A program made the translations under genes and the position numbers. Positions 18,382-27,044 of a stretch of DNA of 64,000 bases are shown here, one piece after another. The notes below the pieces were generated by a model, which was not told where the DNA came from, did no database searches, and worked only from the letters and a program-made list of their open reading frames with translations. Each line of letters opens with the position of its first letter. The stretch's first letter is position 1. This DNA comes from UBA7330 sp043554545 (lineage in GTDB: Bacteria > Bacteroidota > Bacteroidia > Cytophagales > Cyclobacteriaceae), in NCBI GenBank assembly GCA_043554545.1, contig CP121337.1:1054001-1118000 (forward strand), in the 5' to 3' direction.

Positions 18382-19200
18382 ATGAAAGTCTCCCTGATAC
18401 GTTTGATTTGTATCATTGGCCTGACAATTCCCAAAGTCACCAATGCACAATTTCCGGATCCAAAAAATGGTGATACCTATGTGATTGCACACCGGGGAGT
18501 GCATAATGGTATTCCGGAGAACTCACTTCCTGCCTATCAAAAAGCCATTGATCTTGGGTGTGATTTTGTGGAGATAGATATAAGAACAACCAAAGATGGA
18601 GCGTTGGTGAGTGTCCACAATAACACCGTTGATGCCTATGTTGAAGGCCAATATGGTAAAGTGAAAGATTTGACTTTGGCAGAGTTAAAGGCCCTTGATA
18701 TCGGGGATAGGGTCGGAGCAGAATGGAAGGGTACTAGTATACCTACCCTTGAAGAGATTCTTAAATTATGTCAGGGTAAAATAGGCATTTACCTTGACCT
18801 GAAAGCAGCAGATCCAGATGTGATTATACCTCTGCTAAGGAAATATGAAATGGCAGACAGAGTTGTATGGTTTCTTTATGGATTGGACAGGAAAAATATT
18901 CAGAAAATTAATAATAAATGTTCGGAGTGCTTTCCGATGCCAGACCCTGGGCCTGAGAAGAATTTAAAAAAGCTGCTGAATAGGTATGATTTTGAGATGA
19001 TTGGCAGTGGAATGCGGAATTATACGAAAACATTTGGAGAGCGCGCACACAATAGAGGGGCGATGGTTTTTGTAGATGATAGTGAGAACGACCTGGAAAC
19101 GCTGAAGAAAGAATGGCATACCATGCTGGAATGGAAAGCGGATGGGATTCAGACGGATCAACCAGCGGAATTAATTCAAATGCTTAAAGCAAGGATGTAA
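18382..19200 (+). CDS. Exported glycerophosphodiester phosphodiesterase (second copy)
   Basis: 272 residues with a short signal peptide (ending VTNAQ). GDPD barrel motifs: IAHRGVHNGIPENS, VEIDIRTTKDG and SVHNNTVDAY. The last one has HN where the canonical motif is HD, unlike the copy at 12285-13130, so the two paralogues may differ in substrate. IYLDLKAADPD is the third-strand acidic motif. Positioned between an alpha/beta hydrolase and a PHP phosphoesterase in the plus operon, 6 bp before the latter. Confidence 0.88.
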   Translation: MKVSLIRLICIIGLTIPKVTNAQFPDPKNGDTYVIAHRGVHNGIPENSLPAYQKAIDLGCDFVEIDIRTTKDGALVSVHNNTVDAYVEGQYGKVKDLTLAELKALDIGDRVGAEWKGTSIPTLEEILKLCQGKIGIYLDLKAADPDVIIPLLRKYEMADRVVWFLYGLDRKNIQKINNKCSECFPMPDPGPEKNLKKLLNRYDFEMIGSGMRNYTKTFGERAHNRGAMVFVDDSENDLETLKKEWHTMLEWKADGIQTDQPAELIQMLKARM

Positions 19201-19206
19201 TAAATC

Positions 19207-20523
19207 ATGAAGCTGTTTAAAAAAACCATAAAAATTCTGTTGTATTCACTGGGTGGAATATTTTCCCTTTTTGTACTCATCATACTTTTCAAGATTTCAC
19301 CAGCGCTTTGGAACCGCTGGGTTACCTATCCTGCGCTTGAAGAATCAAGGGCGTCCCTTTGGAAGAAATACAAGGAACCACCTCAGGTTATTCCATTAGA
19401 TTTATTTCGAGGTGTGGTCCATTCGCATACCTTTTGGTCTCACGATAGCCGGGGGTTGTTACCTGAAATACTTGATGGAGCAAAAAAAGCTGAACTCCAA
19501 TTCATATTTAATTCAGATCATAAGCGTCATCAACTGGATTCTTTTCCAAGAGGTTATCAGGGTATTTATGATGGTATTATTATTGAATCTGGTACTGAAC
19601 ATAGTTCTGGCCTGATGATCAGCCCTTTTGATACGACTATTGTCGACTGGAACAGGCCCGAACCCGAAGTGATTCATGAGATAGTTGAAAATGATGGGTT
19701 GGCCATTTATGTGCATTCGGAAGACGAACATGACTGGGAGAACCCTGACTATCAGGCAATGGAAATCTATAATATCCACACAGATATGAAGGATGAAGAC
19801 GGACTATTGCCCATTCTACTTAATAGCATTTTCAATGGCAAGAAATATACACACTGGGGATTTAGGGAACTTTATGATGAGCAAAATGAGATATTAGCCA
19901 ATTGGGATCAGCTAAATCAGAAACGTAGAATTGTAGGTGTGGCTGGTGTAGATGCCCATAACAATCAAAGTTTCAGAGCCCGATTTCTGGAGGAAGGAAA
20001 AATTGAATGGGTGGGACCTAATGCGGATACCCTGGTAATTCGGGAACCCAACTGGTTTGATAAATTACTCATGAGAGAGCCTGACAAGTATGGATGGGCC
20101 TTTAAATGGGAGATGGATCCCTATTTTAATTCTTACAATCATGCCAATAACTATGTATACTGTGATACTTTCACTAATGTGAATATTAGAGACCATATCA
20201 AGTTGGGACATGTTTATGTATCGTTTGAGAGCCTGGCAAAAGGAGAGGGCTTCCAGTATTTCGCCGTTAATCAGGCGGATAGCATTACTGCTATTTTAGG
20301 AGATTCTGTAAAACTGGAAGCAGTAAACAAGCTCAAAGTGATTTCACCCTTACCCGTAAAATTTCAGCTCTTTCAGGATGGAGAAATTATCGATGAGTCA
20401 GAAGAGGATTATGTGTATGATCAGGTAATCCAAAGTCAGGGTAATTACCGCATGGTGGCGCGAATAAAACTGCAAGATGACTGGATCCCATGGATCTACA
20501 CTAATCCAATCTACATCTACTAA
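19207..20523 (+). CDS. Membrane-anchored PHP-type metal-dependent phosphoesterase
   Basis: 438 residues. A basic N-terminus and one membrane helix (about 8-32) with no cleavage or lipobox suggest an inner-membrane anchor with a periplasmic domain. PHP-superfamily metal motifs: VHSHTFWSHDS (about 77-87), FNSDHKRH, ESGTEHSSG and GVAGVDAHNN. Known PHP enzymes hydrolyse phosphate monoesters or diesters (histidinol phosphate, 3',5'-bisphosphates). The C-terminal part looks like a beta-sandwich. It is followed 7 bp later by GH31. Probably removes phosphate from an imported oligosaccharide; inference from context. Confidence 0.75.
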   Translation: MKLFKKTIKILLYSLGGIFSLFVLIILFKISPALWNRWVTYPALEESRASLWKKYKEPPQVIPLDLFRGVVHSHTFWSHDSRGLLPEILDGAKKAELQFIFNSDHKRHQLDSFPRGYQGIYDGIIIESGTEHSSGLMISPFDTTIVDWNRPEPEVIHEIVENDGLAIYVHSEDEHDWENPDYQAMEIYNIHTDMKDEDGLLPILLNSIFNGKKYTHWGFRELYDEQNEILANWDQLNQKRRIVGVAGVDAHNNQSFRARFLEEGKIEWVGPNADTLVIREPNWFDKLLMREPDKYGWAFKWEMDPYFNSYNHANNYVYCDTFTNVNIRDHIKLGHVYVSFESLAKGEGFQYFAVNQADSITAILGDSVKLEAVNKLKVISPLPVKFQLFQDGEIIDESEEDYVYDQVIQSQGNYRMVARIKLQDDWIPWIYTNPIYIY

Positions 20524-20530
20524 AGAAAGT

Positions 20531-22306
20531 ATGAAGTTTTTATTAAAGACATTAAAGGTACTACTGATCACTAGTTTGGTTCTTGGTGTTATCTTTTATT
20601 TCTATATCGCTTATCCATTTTGGGGTTATCCCTTTAATGCCCAGCGACATGAGCATTTACCATTGACCCCTGCCTGGGCTTTGGAATGTTGGCTTTGGGA
20701 AGATGATGTGAATACAGCAGCATTTGTTGATGAACTATTAACCGGATATCGAGAACATGATATTCCGGTTCGAACCATTTTGATAGATAGTCCATGGGGT
20801 TACCGATACAATGATTTCAACACAGATACAACGATTTATCCAAACCACAAGGAATGGTTTTTAGGGCTACAGGATCAGGGTTACCGGGTCGTGTTGTGGA
20901 TGACGACCATGGTAAACAGTTTTAACAAAGACCTGAACCTGAAAGAAGATCCAGATTGGTTCAATGAGGTAAAGGATAACGGTTACCTGGTTGCAGGTGG
21001 CGAAGAGAATAAATGGTGGAAAGGTAGAGGAGGTTTTATCGACTACACGAATCCCGAGGCGATGGAATGGTGGCATGGCCTGCAGCAGGAAGTGTTTGAC
21101 CTTGGGCTCGATGGTTGGAAGCTGGATGGTACCGCTACACTTTTCTGGAAAAATCTTGGCTCTATACCCTTCTTCTACAAAAACACGTCAGAAGGGTTAA
21201 TGACTACCCGGACCTATATGGATCATTATTACCGCGATGAGTACCAACATGGGCTATCACAAAATCCTGAGTTTGTTACCTTATCCCGATCCATGGATCG
21301 AGGCTTTCATCCTGAGGGATTTGCGCCATTCGATGCTTCTCCAGTAAACTGGGTGGGGGATCAGGAGCATAAATGGGTGACAGAAGAGATGCTACAGGAA
21401 AATGAAGCTGAAAAAGTGGACATTGCTTTGGAAGGGATCCAGGGGTTTGAATCTGCAATCACCAGTATACTTAACAGTGCTGAACTAGGATATAATATCA
21501 TAGGCTCAGATATCGCGGGCTTTTCTGGTGGCACCATTCCTCCGAGGTTATATATTCGTTGGACCCAATTTGCTGCTTTCAATGGACTGTTCCTGAACGG
21601 TGGTCATGGTGAAAGGAGGCTCTGGGAAAGAAGTCAACAGGAGCTTGAAGTTATCAGAGAATATTCCTGGCTTCATACGGAACTGATACCCTATATGTAT
21701 CATTATGTGGTCACCGCGCATGAGGGAGGCAAAGTTCTGATGAAGCCAATGGATGGAAAATACCATTATATGTTTGGTGAAAATTTACTGGTGGCTCCAA
21801 TCTATAAAGATGAGTTGGTGAATAAAGTGAAACTTCCTGAAGGCAAATGGAGATATTGGTTTGATGATACCAAAATAATGGAAGGTCCGGTCGATTTTGA
21901 ACAGGAGTTTCCGTTAGATGAATTCCCGGTATTCATCAAGGAGGGTTCGATCATTCCAATGGACATAAAAAGAAGCTATACCGGGATCGGGGATTCTACA
22001 GATACTGATTTTTTAACCGTATTGATATACCCAGACCTGGAATCCGCCAGTTTTGAGGTTTTCAGAGAGAAGGAAGCAAGCACCACCCTGGCATATCAAC
22101 AGGAAGCGGCGGGATTGTCAGTGATGCTCTCTGGTTTACAAACGCCACATATACTTCAGGTTACTACAGAAAGCAAGCCTGCTGAGATCAGGTTGGATGG
22201 ACGTAATTTGATTGAGGGTGAAAACTATACCTATGATCAGGAGATGAAAAAATTAAAGATCAAAACATCTTCCTATACAACAGGGAAATACATCATAAGC
22301 TATTAA
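20531..22306 (+). CDS. Membrane-anchored GH31 alpha-glycosidase
   Basis: 591 residues; start set at 20531, just after the PHP stop, which begins an N-terminal membrane anchor (about 7-32). The GH31 barrel shows nucleophile Asp199 in GWKLDGTA, probable acid/base Asp277 in NWVGDQEHKW, and the family block GSDIAGFSGG followed by YIRWTQFAAFNG. The C-terminal beta domain is present (FPVFIKEGSIIP). Members are mostly alpha-glucosidases or alpha-xylosidases; the N-terminal beta-sandwich of typical GH31 is missing or very short here, which is unusual. Lies in the operon between PHP and ceramidase-like genes. Confidence 0.85.
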   Translation: MKFLLKTLKVLLITSLVLGVIFYFYIAYPFWGYPFNAQRHEHLPLTPAWALECWLWEDDVNTAAFVDELLTGYREHDIPVRTILIDSPWGYRYNDFNTDTTIYPNHKEWFLGLQDQGYRVVLWMTTMVNSFNKDLNLKEDPDWFNEVKDNGYLVAGGEENKWWKGRGGFIDYTNPEAMEWWHGLQQEVFDLGLDGWKLDGTATLFWKNLGSIPFFYKNTSEGLMTTRTYMDHYYRDEYQHGLSQNPEFVTLSRSMDRGFHPEGFAPFDASPVNWVGDQEHKWVTEEMLQENEAEKVDIALEGIQGFESAITSILNSAELGYNIIGSDIAGFSGGTIPPRLYIRWTQFAAFNGLFLNGGHGERRLWERSQQELEVIREYSWLHTELIPYMYHYVVTAHEGGKVLMKPMDGKYHYMFGENLLVAPIYKDELVNKVKLPEGKWRYWFDDTKIMEGPVDFEQEFPLDEFPVFIKEGSIIPMDIKRSYTGIGDSTDTDFLTVLIYPDLESASFEVFREKEASTTLAYQQEAAGLSVMLSGLQTPHILQVTTESKPAEIRLDGRNLIEGENYTYDQEMKKLKIKTSSYTTGKYIISY

Positions 22307-22310
22307 TGCC

Positions 22311-23600
22311 TTGAAATTTACATTTATCATACCTATTTATTTATTAGTGAGCCATTTGGTTTTTGCACAATCAACCACTCGGGGAAATGCAAAGTCAGTG
22401 ATTATTACGCCTCCGCTAGAATTAAAGTATACACTTGGAGGATATGGAGCCCGGATGAGTAAGCCAGCGGAGGGCATACATGATGACATCAAAGCAAAAG
22501 CGTTGGTGTTGGATGATGGCAAGAAAAAAATGGCAGTTGTGACTATGGACATTGTCGGGTTCCCTCCAAATGTCAGGCCCTTGGTGGCTCAAAGGTTAGC
22601 TGGGACTGGATGGACGTTGGACAATATTCTATTGTTGCCAAGCCATTCTCATTCGAGTTTGGAGATGTCCGCTATCAACAATAAGAACGTTTTTGGAATG
22701 CCGGCGATAGGTATATTTCAGCCGAAATTGTTGGCTTTTGTCGTGAAGGAATTGGCAAAACTTATCAAAGAGACAGATCAGGGTCTCGTACCCCTAAAAG
22801 TAGGAACCGGACAGGTAATTCTGGAAGGGCTTAATCGAAACCGAAGAGGAGATGAGACCATTGATAAGGAGTTGACGGTTACCCGAATTGATAAAATGGA
22901 CGGAAAACCACTGGCGGTGTTAGTTAATTGGACTGCTCACCCTACCATCATGGATGAACATGACATGTGGGTTTCCGGTGGTTGGCCAGGTTATCTTCAG
23001 CGAGAGCTAGAAGACTGGATTGGGGAAGATGTGGTGGCTATGTATTACAATGGTGCGGAAGGAGACCAGTCGGTAGTTACCAGTATGGGAAATAGTCACT
23101 ATGAAAGAGCGGAATACTATGGAAGAAGAATAGCTAAGGAAACACTAGACCTATATCGTAAAATTGAGGTTTCTAAGGAAGTTTCTTTTAACTTCAATAG
23201 TCAAAAAATAGCATTACCTCCCAGGGTACCACATCCCTCTTTTATGGAAACGGGCGGAGAAGAGTATCAACTGAGTGAAGAAAAAGTACAGGTACTTTTA
23301 AATCAACTTTTTCCAGCTACCACATACATTACAGCCTTTAGTTTGGGGGAATTAATGATTGTAGGTGCGCCTGGAGAAATGATTGCTGAGCTTGGAGTTA
23401 GCATTAAGGCAAGTCTTAAAGATCAGGGATTCAAGTATCCCGTCATTGGGGGACTGGCCAATGAATGGATCAGTTATATTTTAACCGAAAGTGAATATAA
23501 ACAGGGGGGGTATGAAACCAGTGTCAGCTTTTATGGTCCAACATTGGGTGAGGAAGTACAAAGAGAAATGTTACGAACAGCAAACCTATTAAAAGATTAA
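22311..23600 (+). CDS. Neutral-ceramidase-like amidase, exported (paralogue 2)
   Basis: 429 residues with a signal peptide (ending LVFAQ). The start is TTG at 22311, 4 bp after the GH31 stop; no in-frame ATG precedes the signal peptide. PF04734-type domain with SHSHSSLEMS, NWTAHPTIMDE, GAPGEMIAELG and GGLANEWISYILT. The nucleophile region reads YNGAEGDQSVV, keeping GDxS but not the following PN of true ceramidases. Lacks the C-terminal Ig-like domain. It differs enough from the copies at 14815 and 27045 to suggest different acyl or amide substrates. Confidence 0.75.
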   Translation: MKFTFIIPIYLLVSHLVFAQSTTRGNAKSVIITPPLELKYTLGGYGARMSKPAEGIHDDIKAKALVLDDGKKKMAVVTMDIVGFPPNVRPLVAQRLAGTGWTLDNILLLPSHSHSSLEMSAINNKNVFGMPAIGIFQPKLLAFVVKELAKLIKETDQGLVPLKVGTGQVILEGLNRNRRGDETIDKELTVTRIDKMDGKPLAVLVNWTAHPTIMDEHDMWVSGGWPGYLQRELEDWIGEDVVAMYYNGAEGDQSVVTSMGNSHYERAEYYGRRIAKETLDLYRKIEVSKEVSFNFNSQKIALPPRVPHPSFMETGGEEYQLSEEKVQVLLNQLFPATTYITAFSLGELMIVGAPGEMIAELGVSIKASLKDQGFKYPVIGGLANEWISYILTESEYKQGGYETSVSFYGPTLGEEVQREMLRTANLLKD

Positions 23601-23601
23601 G

Positions 23602-25923
23602 ATGATACGATTCTTAAAGTGGATATTTGGGATTATCGGAGTATTTCTACTCCTTATCCTACTATCAATTGGAGGTTTTTGGTGGAGTTACAGAAGTTTT
23701 GTTGATGTAGAGCGAGTAAAAGTGCCCGAAACGGTTGTCTCAGAATATCCATCAGCAGCTAAAGTAAATCCATTTATCGGTACCGGAGGTGTTCCCTGGA
23801 CTTGTGCTTATAATTTCCCTGGAGCATCACTTCCATTTGGTGTCATGCGACTCAGCCCTGAAACAGTGTCGATGATCAATAGTTCAACGGGATTAAATAC
23901 CTCCGGCTACTTTTATGGTGACAACAAGATCATTGGCTTCTCTCACACTAGGTTGGTAGGAACAGGGGCAACGGATGGTGGACATTTCCTGGTTCAGCCG
24001 ATTAGTGATCTCAAGCGTTCAAATGAGACTCCTGAAGTTCGTTATACATATTCGCATGAAAATGAGATGGCGTATCCGGGTTATTATCGACTGGATCTTC
24101 CAAAAGAGAGTATCCGTGTTGAATTGACGGCCACTGAAAGGGTGGGCATCCACAGATACCATTTTTCAGACGTAGAAAAAAGTGGATTGTTGTTTGATAT
24201 CACGCATGCTTTGGGCGATAAGCGAAGTGAGGAGGGGCATCTACGGATGATAAACAGCCAGATGATAGAAGGGCATGTAAGAACCTTCGGGAGTTTTGGA
24301 AGTAGATATGGAGGGACCAAAGTCTATTTTGCTGCACAGTTTTCTCAGCCGATTCAAAATAATACGACATGGCAGAATCAGGCTGAGGTTTATGTAACTA
24401 ATGAAATTAATGGTGATAAAATCACTATGTATTTCAGCTTCGATACGGAGGTCATTGAGCTAAAGCTAGCCATCTCACACGTAAGCACAGAAAATGCCTG
24501 GGAGAATCTGGCTGCTGAGGTTGGAGAAAAGACATTTGATGAGGTGGTTGCCGAAGCTACCAAAAGATGGGATGATCAGCTATCGGTAATTGATATCTCG
24601 GGTGGAACAAATGACCAACAGACCGTCTTTTACACCGCACTTTACCGGTCTTTCCAAATGCCAACAGTTTTTAATGATGTAAATGGAGAATATATGGGAT
24701 TTGACAAACAGGTACATCAGGCAGACAGCTTTAGCTACTATACAGATTTGTCCATCTGGGACACCTTCAGAACTGTCCATCCACTCTATAACCTGGTAGC
24801 CAGGAAGGATCAGAGAGACATGATTATTTCGTTAACAAAGATGGCTGAACAAGGTGGTTGGCTGCCTCGGTGGCCCTCGGGATATGGATACAGCAATTCC
24901 ATGTTGGGAACTGCCTCAGATATCGTCATTTCAGAAGCCTATCAAAAAGGAATTCGGGATTTTGACGTTGATTTTGCCTATCAGAACATGAAAGAGATCG
25001 CCTTAAACCCGATGCCAAAAGGATCGCCTTTCTCAGGAAGGGAAGGAAATGAGAGTTGCAGGATGTACGGCTATTGCCCGGCTGATTCGATGGATGAGGC
25101 AGTCTCCAGAAGCCTCGAATTTGCCTGGTCGGATTATGCCATTGGCCTTTTGGCAAAAGAATTGGGACATGTTGAAGATGCTAAACTGTTTGATGAGCTT
25201 TCTTTGGATTATAGAAATGTCTGGAACCCTGAGACACAATTTTTCCACCCCAGAAATGCAGATGGAGAATTCGTGGAGGCCTTTAAACCACTACTTCTGA
25301 CCTACGTGGATGGTGACAAGAAGTACACCAATGATTATGTTGAAGGAAGTGCTATGCAATGGAGATGGGCACCGTTTTTCGATGCAAAAGGGTTAATTGA
25401 CTTATTTAAAAGCAAGGAATATTTCATTGAGGAGCTCAATAACTTTTTTGCACAATCAGATCCTGAAATAGGTCATTGGTATCCGGGTTCTTATTACTGG
25501 CATGGCAATGAACCCGATATTCATTCACCTTACTTATTCAATTATGTTGGTCGACCTGATCTTACACAGAAATGGGTTCGTTGGGTGCTGGACAACAAAT
25601 ACACCAACCGATATGATGGGTTGGATGGGAATGATGATGCGGCCACATTAAGCGCCTGGTTTATCTTTAGTTCACTTGGGTTTTACCCGGTAGCTGGTAC
25701 TGATATCTATCAGCTGGGGGCACCTTTATTTGAAAAGGCAACAATTAATCTAGGCAACTCAAAGTTCAAGATCCTTACCAAAAATTATGCTCCGGAAAAT
25801 ATTTATGTTAAAAGTATTATGTTGAATGGTTTAACGCTTAATCGAACCTGGGTTAAACATGAGGAAATTGCTAATGGCGGTACGCTTGTTTTTGAAATGA
25901 GTGAGGAACCCCATATTAAATAA
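23602..25923 (+). CDS. Membrane-anchored GH92 alpha-mannosidase
   Basis: 773 residues with an N-terminal membrane anchor (about 8-30). Clear GH92 signatures: VNPFIGTGG and LPFGVMRLSP near the N-terminus, SIWDTFRTVHPLY in the barrel, catalytic-acid motif HGNEPDIH (Glu637) and the general-base motif GNDDAATLSAW (Asp678, Asp679) followed by SLGFYPV. GH92 enzymes are calcium-dependent exo-alpha-mannosidases acting on N-glycans, O-mannans, phosphomannans or GPI-like mannose. This gives the best direct clue that the substrate contains alpha-mannose. Starts 1 bp after the ceramidase-like gene. Confidence 0.95.
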   Translation: MIRFLKWIFGIIGVFLLLILLSIGGFWWSYRSFVDVERVKVPETVVSEYPSAAKVNPFIGTGGVPWTCAYNFPGASLPFGVMRLSPETVSMINSSTGLNTSGYFYGDNKIIGFSHTRLVGTGATDGGHFLVQPISDLKRSNETPEVRYTYSHENEMAYPGYYRLDLPKESIRVELTATERVGIHRYHFSDVEKSGLLFDITHALGDKRSEEGHLRMINSQMIEGHVRTFGSFGSRYGGTKVYFAAQFSQPIQNNTTWQNQAEVYVTNEINGDKITMYFSFDTEVIELKLAISHVSTENAWENLAAEVGEKTFDEVVAEATKRWDDQLSVIDISGGTNDQQTVFYTALYRSFQMPTVFNDVNGEYMGFDKQVHQADSFSYYTDLSIWDTFRTVHPLYNLVARKDQRDMIISLTKMAEQGGWLPRWPSGYGYSNSMLGTASDIVISEAYQKGIRDFDVDFAYQNMKEIALNPMPKGSPFSGREGNESCRMYGYCPADSMDEAVSRSLEFAWSDYAIGLLAKELGHVEDAKLFDELSLDYRNVWNPETQFFHPRNADGEFVEAFKPLLLTYVDGDKKYTNDYVEGSAMQWRWAPFFDAKGLIDLFKSKEYFIEELNNFFAQSDPEIGHWYPGSYYWHGNEPDIHSPYLFNYVGRPDLTQKWVRWVLDNKYTNRYDGLDGNDDAATLSAWFIFSSLGFYPVAGTDIYQLGAPLFEKATINLGNSKFKILTKNYAPENIYVKSIMLNGLTLNRTWVKHEEIANGGTLVFEMSEEPHIK

Positions 25924-25946
25924 TTGAAATTAAATACTAACTAATC

Positions 25947-26912
25947 ATGATGAAGGTGCTTGTTATTCTACTTACTTTTTTCACCATTTTGGGATGTAAT
26001 ACGGATACTACAGATCAGGATCGTCCCCTTAAAGCTCCGAAAGGTTACATGAATGAGACATTCTTGAAGATTGCTTATGGCCTTAACATGTTGGATTTAT
26101 TAGATGCAGAACCACCCGTGCCGGACAACATTGAGGCATTTAAAGATATTACCTACAAAAACATTGATGATAATAACTTACAACTTGATATCTATAAGCA
26201 GAAAGGGCTGGAGGGACCGGCCCCAGCTATGATTTTTGTTCATGGAGGGTCATGGAAAAAGGGTAAGCGACAAGACTATCTGCCTTACCTGATTGACTAT
26301 GCAAAGAAAGGCTATGTGACCATTACGGTTTCTTATAGACTTTCGCCAGTAGCCAAATTTCCGGCCGCAGCACAGGATGTAAATTGTGGAATAAAATGGG
26401 TCAAAGAACATGCCATGGAATATGGTATTGACCCGGAACGTATTGCGCTGGTAGGAGGGTCTGCCGGTGGGCATCTTTCCTTGTTGCTTGGGTATGGCGG
26501 TGATGAGCCTGTCTTTAATCAGGACTGTGAGCTGTCGTCTGTGAGCAGTAAGGTAAAAGTTGTTGTGGATTTTTATGGACCTGTAGATATGACGACGCCT
26601 TATGCCATTTCTACAGAGCAGGTTCAGGGTTTCCTTGGAACAACTTATGACAAGAATCCTGAGGTGTATGAATTGGCTTCTCCGAGTACGTTTATTACTC
26701 CTGATGATCCGCCTACGCTGATCTTTCAAGGCACGATTGATTCCTTGGTGCCAGTTAGTCAATCGGACTCTCTTGATAGCTGGTTACAGCAAGCGGGTGT
26801 TCCAAGAGATTATCACAGACTCAAAGGTTGGCCGCATAGCATGGATGTATCCAGAGAGGTCAATGAATATTGCCAGTTTTATATCGACAGGTTTTTGGAG
26901 AAGTATCTTTAG
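25947..26912 (+). CDS. Carboxylesterase-type alpha/beta hydrolase lipoprotein
   Basis: 321-residue lipoprotein (lipobox ILGCN). Alpha/beta-hydrolase of the BD-FAE/esterase-lipase group: HGGSWKKG oxyanion motif, SYRLSPVAKFPAA, nucleophile motif VGGSAGGHL, Asp in GTIDSLVP and His in GWPHSMD. Probably removes acyl groups from carbohydrate. Last gene of the plus operon, 23 bp after GH92, and followed by a strong hairpin. Confidence 0.88.
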   Translation: MMKVLVILLTFFTILGCNTDTTDQDRPLKAPKGYMNETFLKIAYGLNMLDLLDAEPPVPDNIEAFKDITYKNIDDNNLQLDIYKQKGLEGPAPAMIFVHGGSWKKGKRQDYLPYLIDYAKKGYVTITVSYRLSPVAKFPAAAQDVNCGIKWVKEHAMEYGIDPERIALVGGSAGGHLSLLLGYGGDEPVFNQDCELSSVSSKVKVVVDFYGPVDMTTPYAISTEQVQGFLGTTYDKNPEVYELASPSTFITPDDPPTLIFQGTIDSLVPVSQSDSLDSWLQQAGVPRDYHRLKGWPHSMDVSREVNEYCQFYIDRFLEKYL

Positions 26913-26920
26913 CTAATTGA

Positions 26921-26960
26921 CATCAAAAGTTTCTTTCTAATTGGAATGAAACTTTTGATG
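26921..26960 (+). terminator. Terminator hairpin of the nine-gene operon
   Basis: Perfect 13-bp inverted repeat (26921-26933 with 26948-26960) around a 14-base loop, followed by TCTTTC. Two further small AGACT/AGTCT hairpins lie at 26990-27004 and 27022-27036. The region separates two convergent genes. Confidence 0.65.
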
Positions 26961-27044
26961 TCTTTCATGGTCCAAAGTTGCCAGCTGGAAGACTGCAACA
27001 GTCTATTTTAGGTAGTATAGGAGACTTTTGTAGTCTTATCTAAG

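Noticed and set aside
26250..26762. 170-codon minus-strand frame
   Set aside because: Lies wholly inside the carboxylesterase gene on the other strand; composition is that of a shadow frame.
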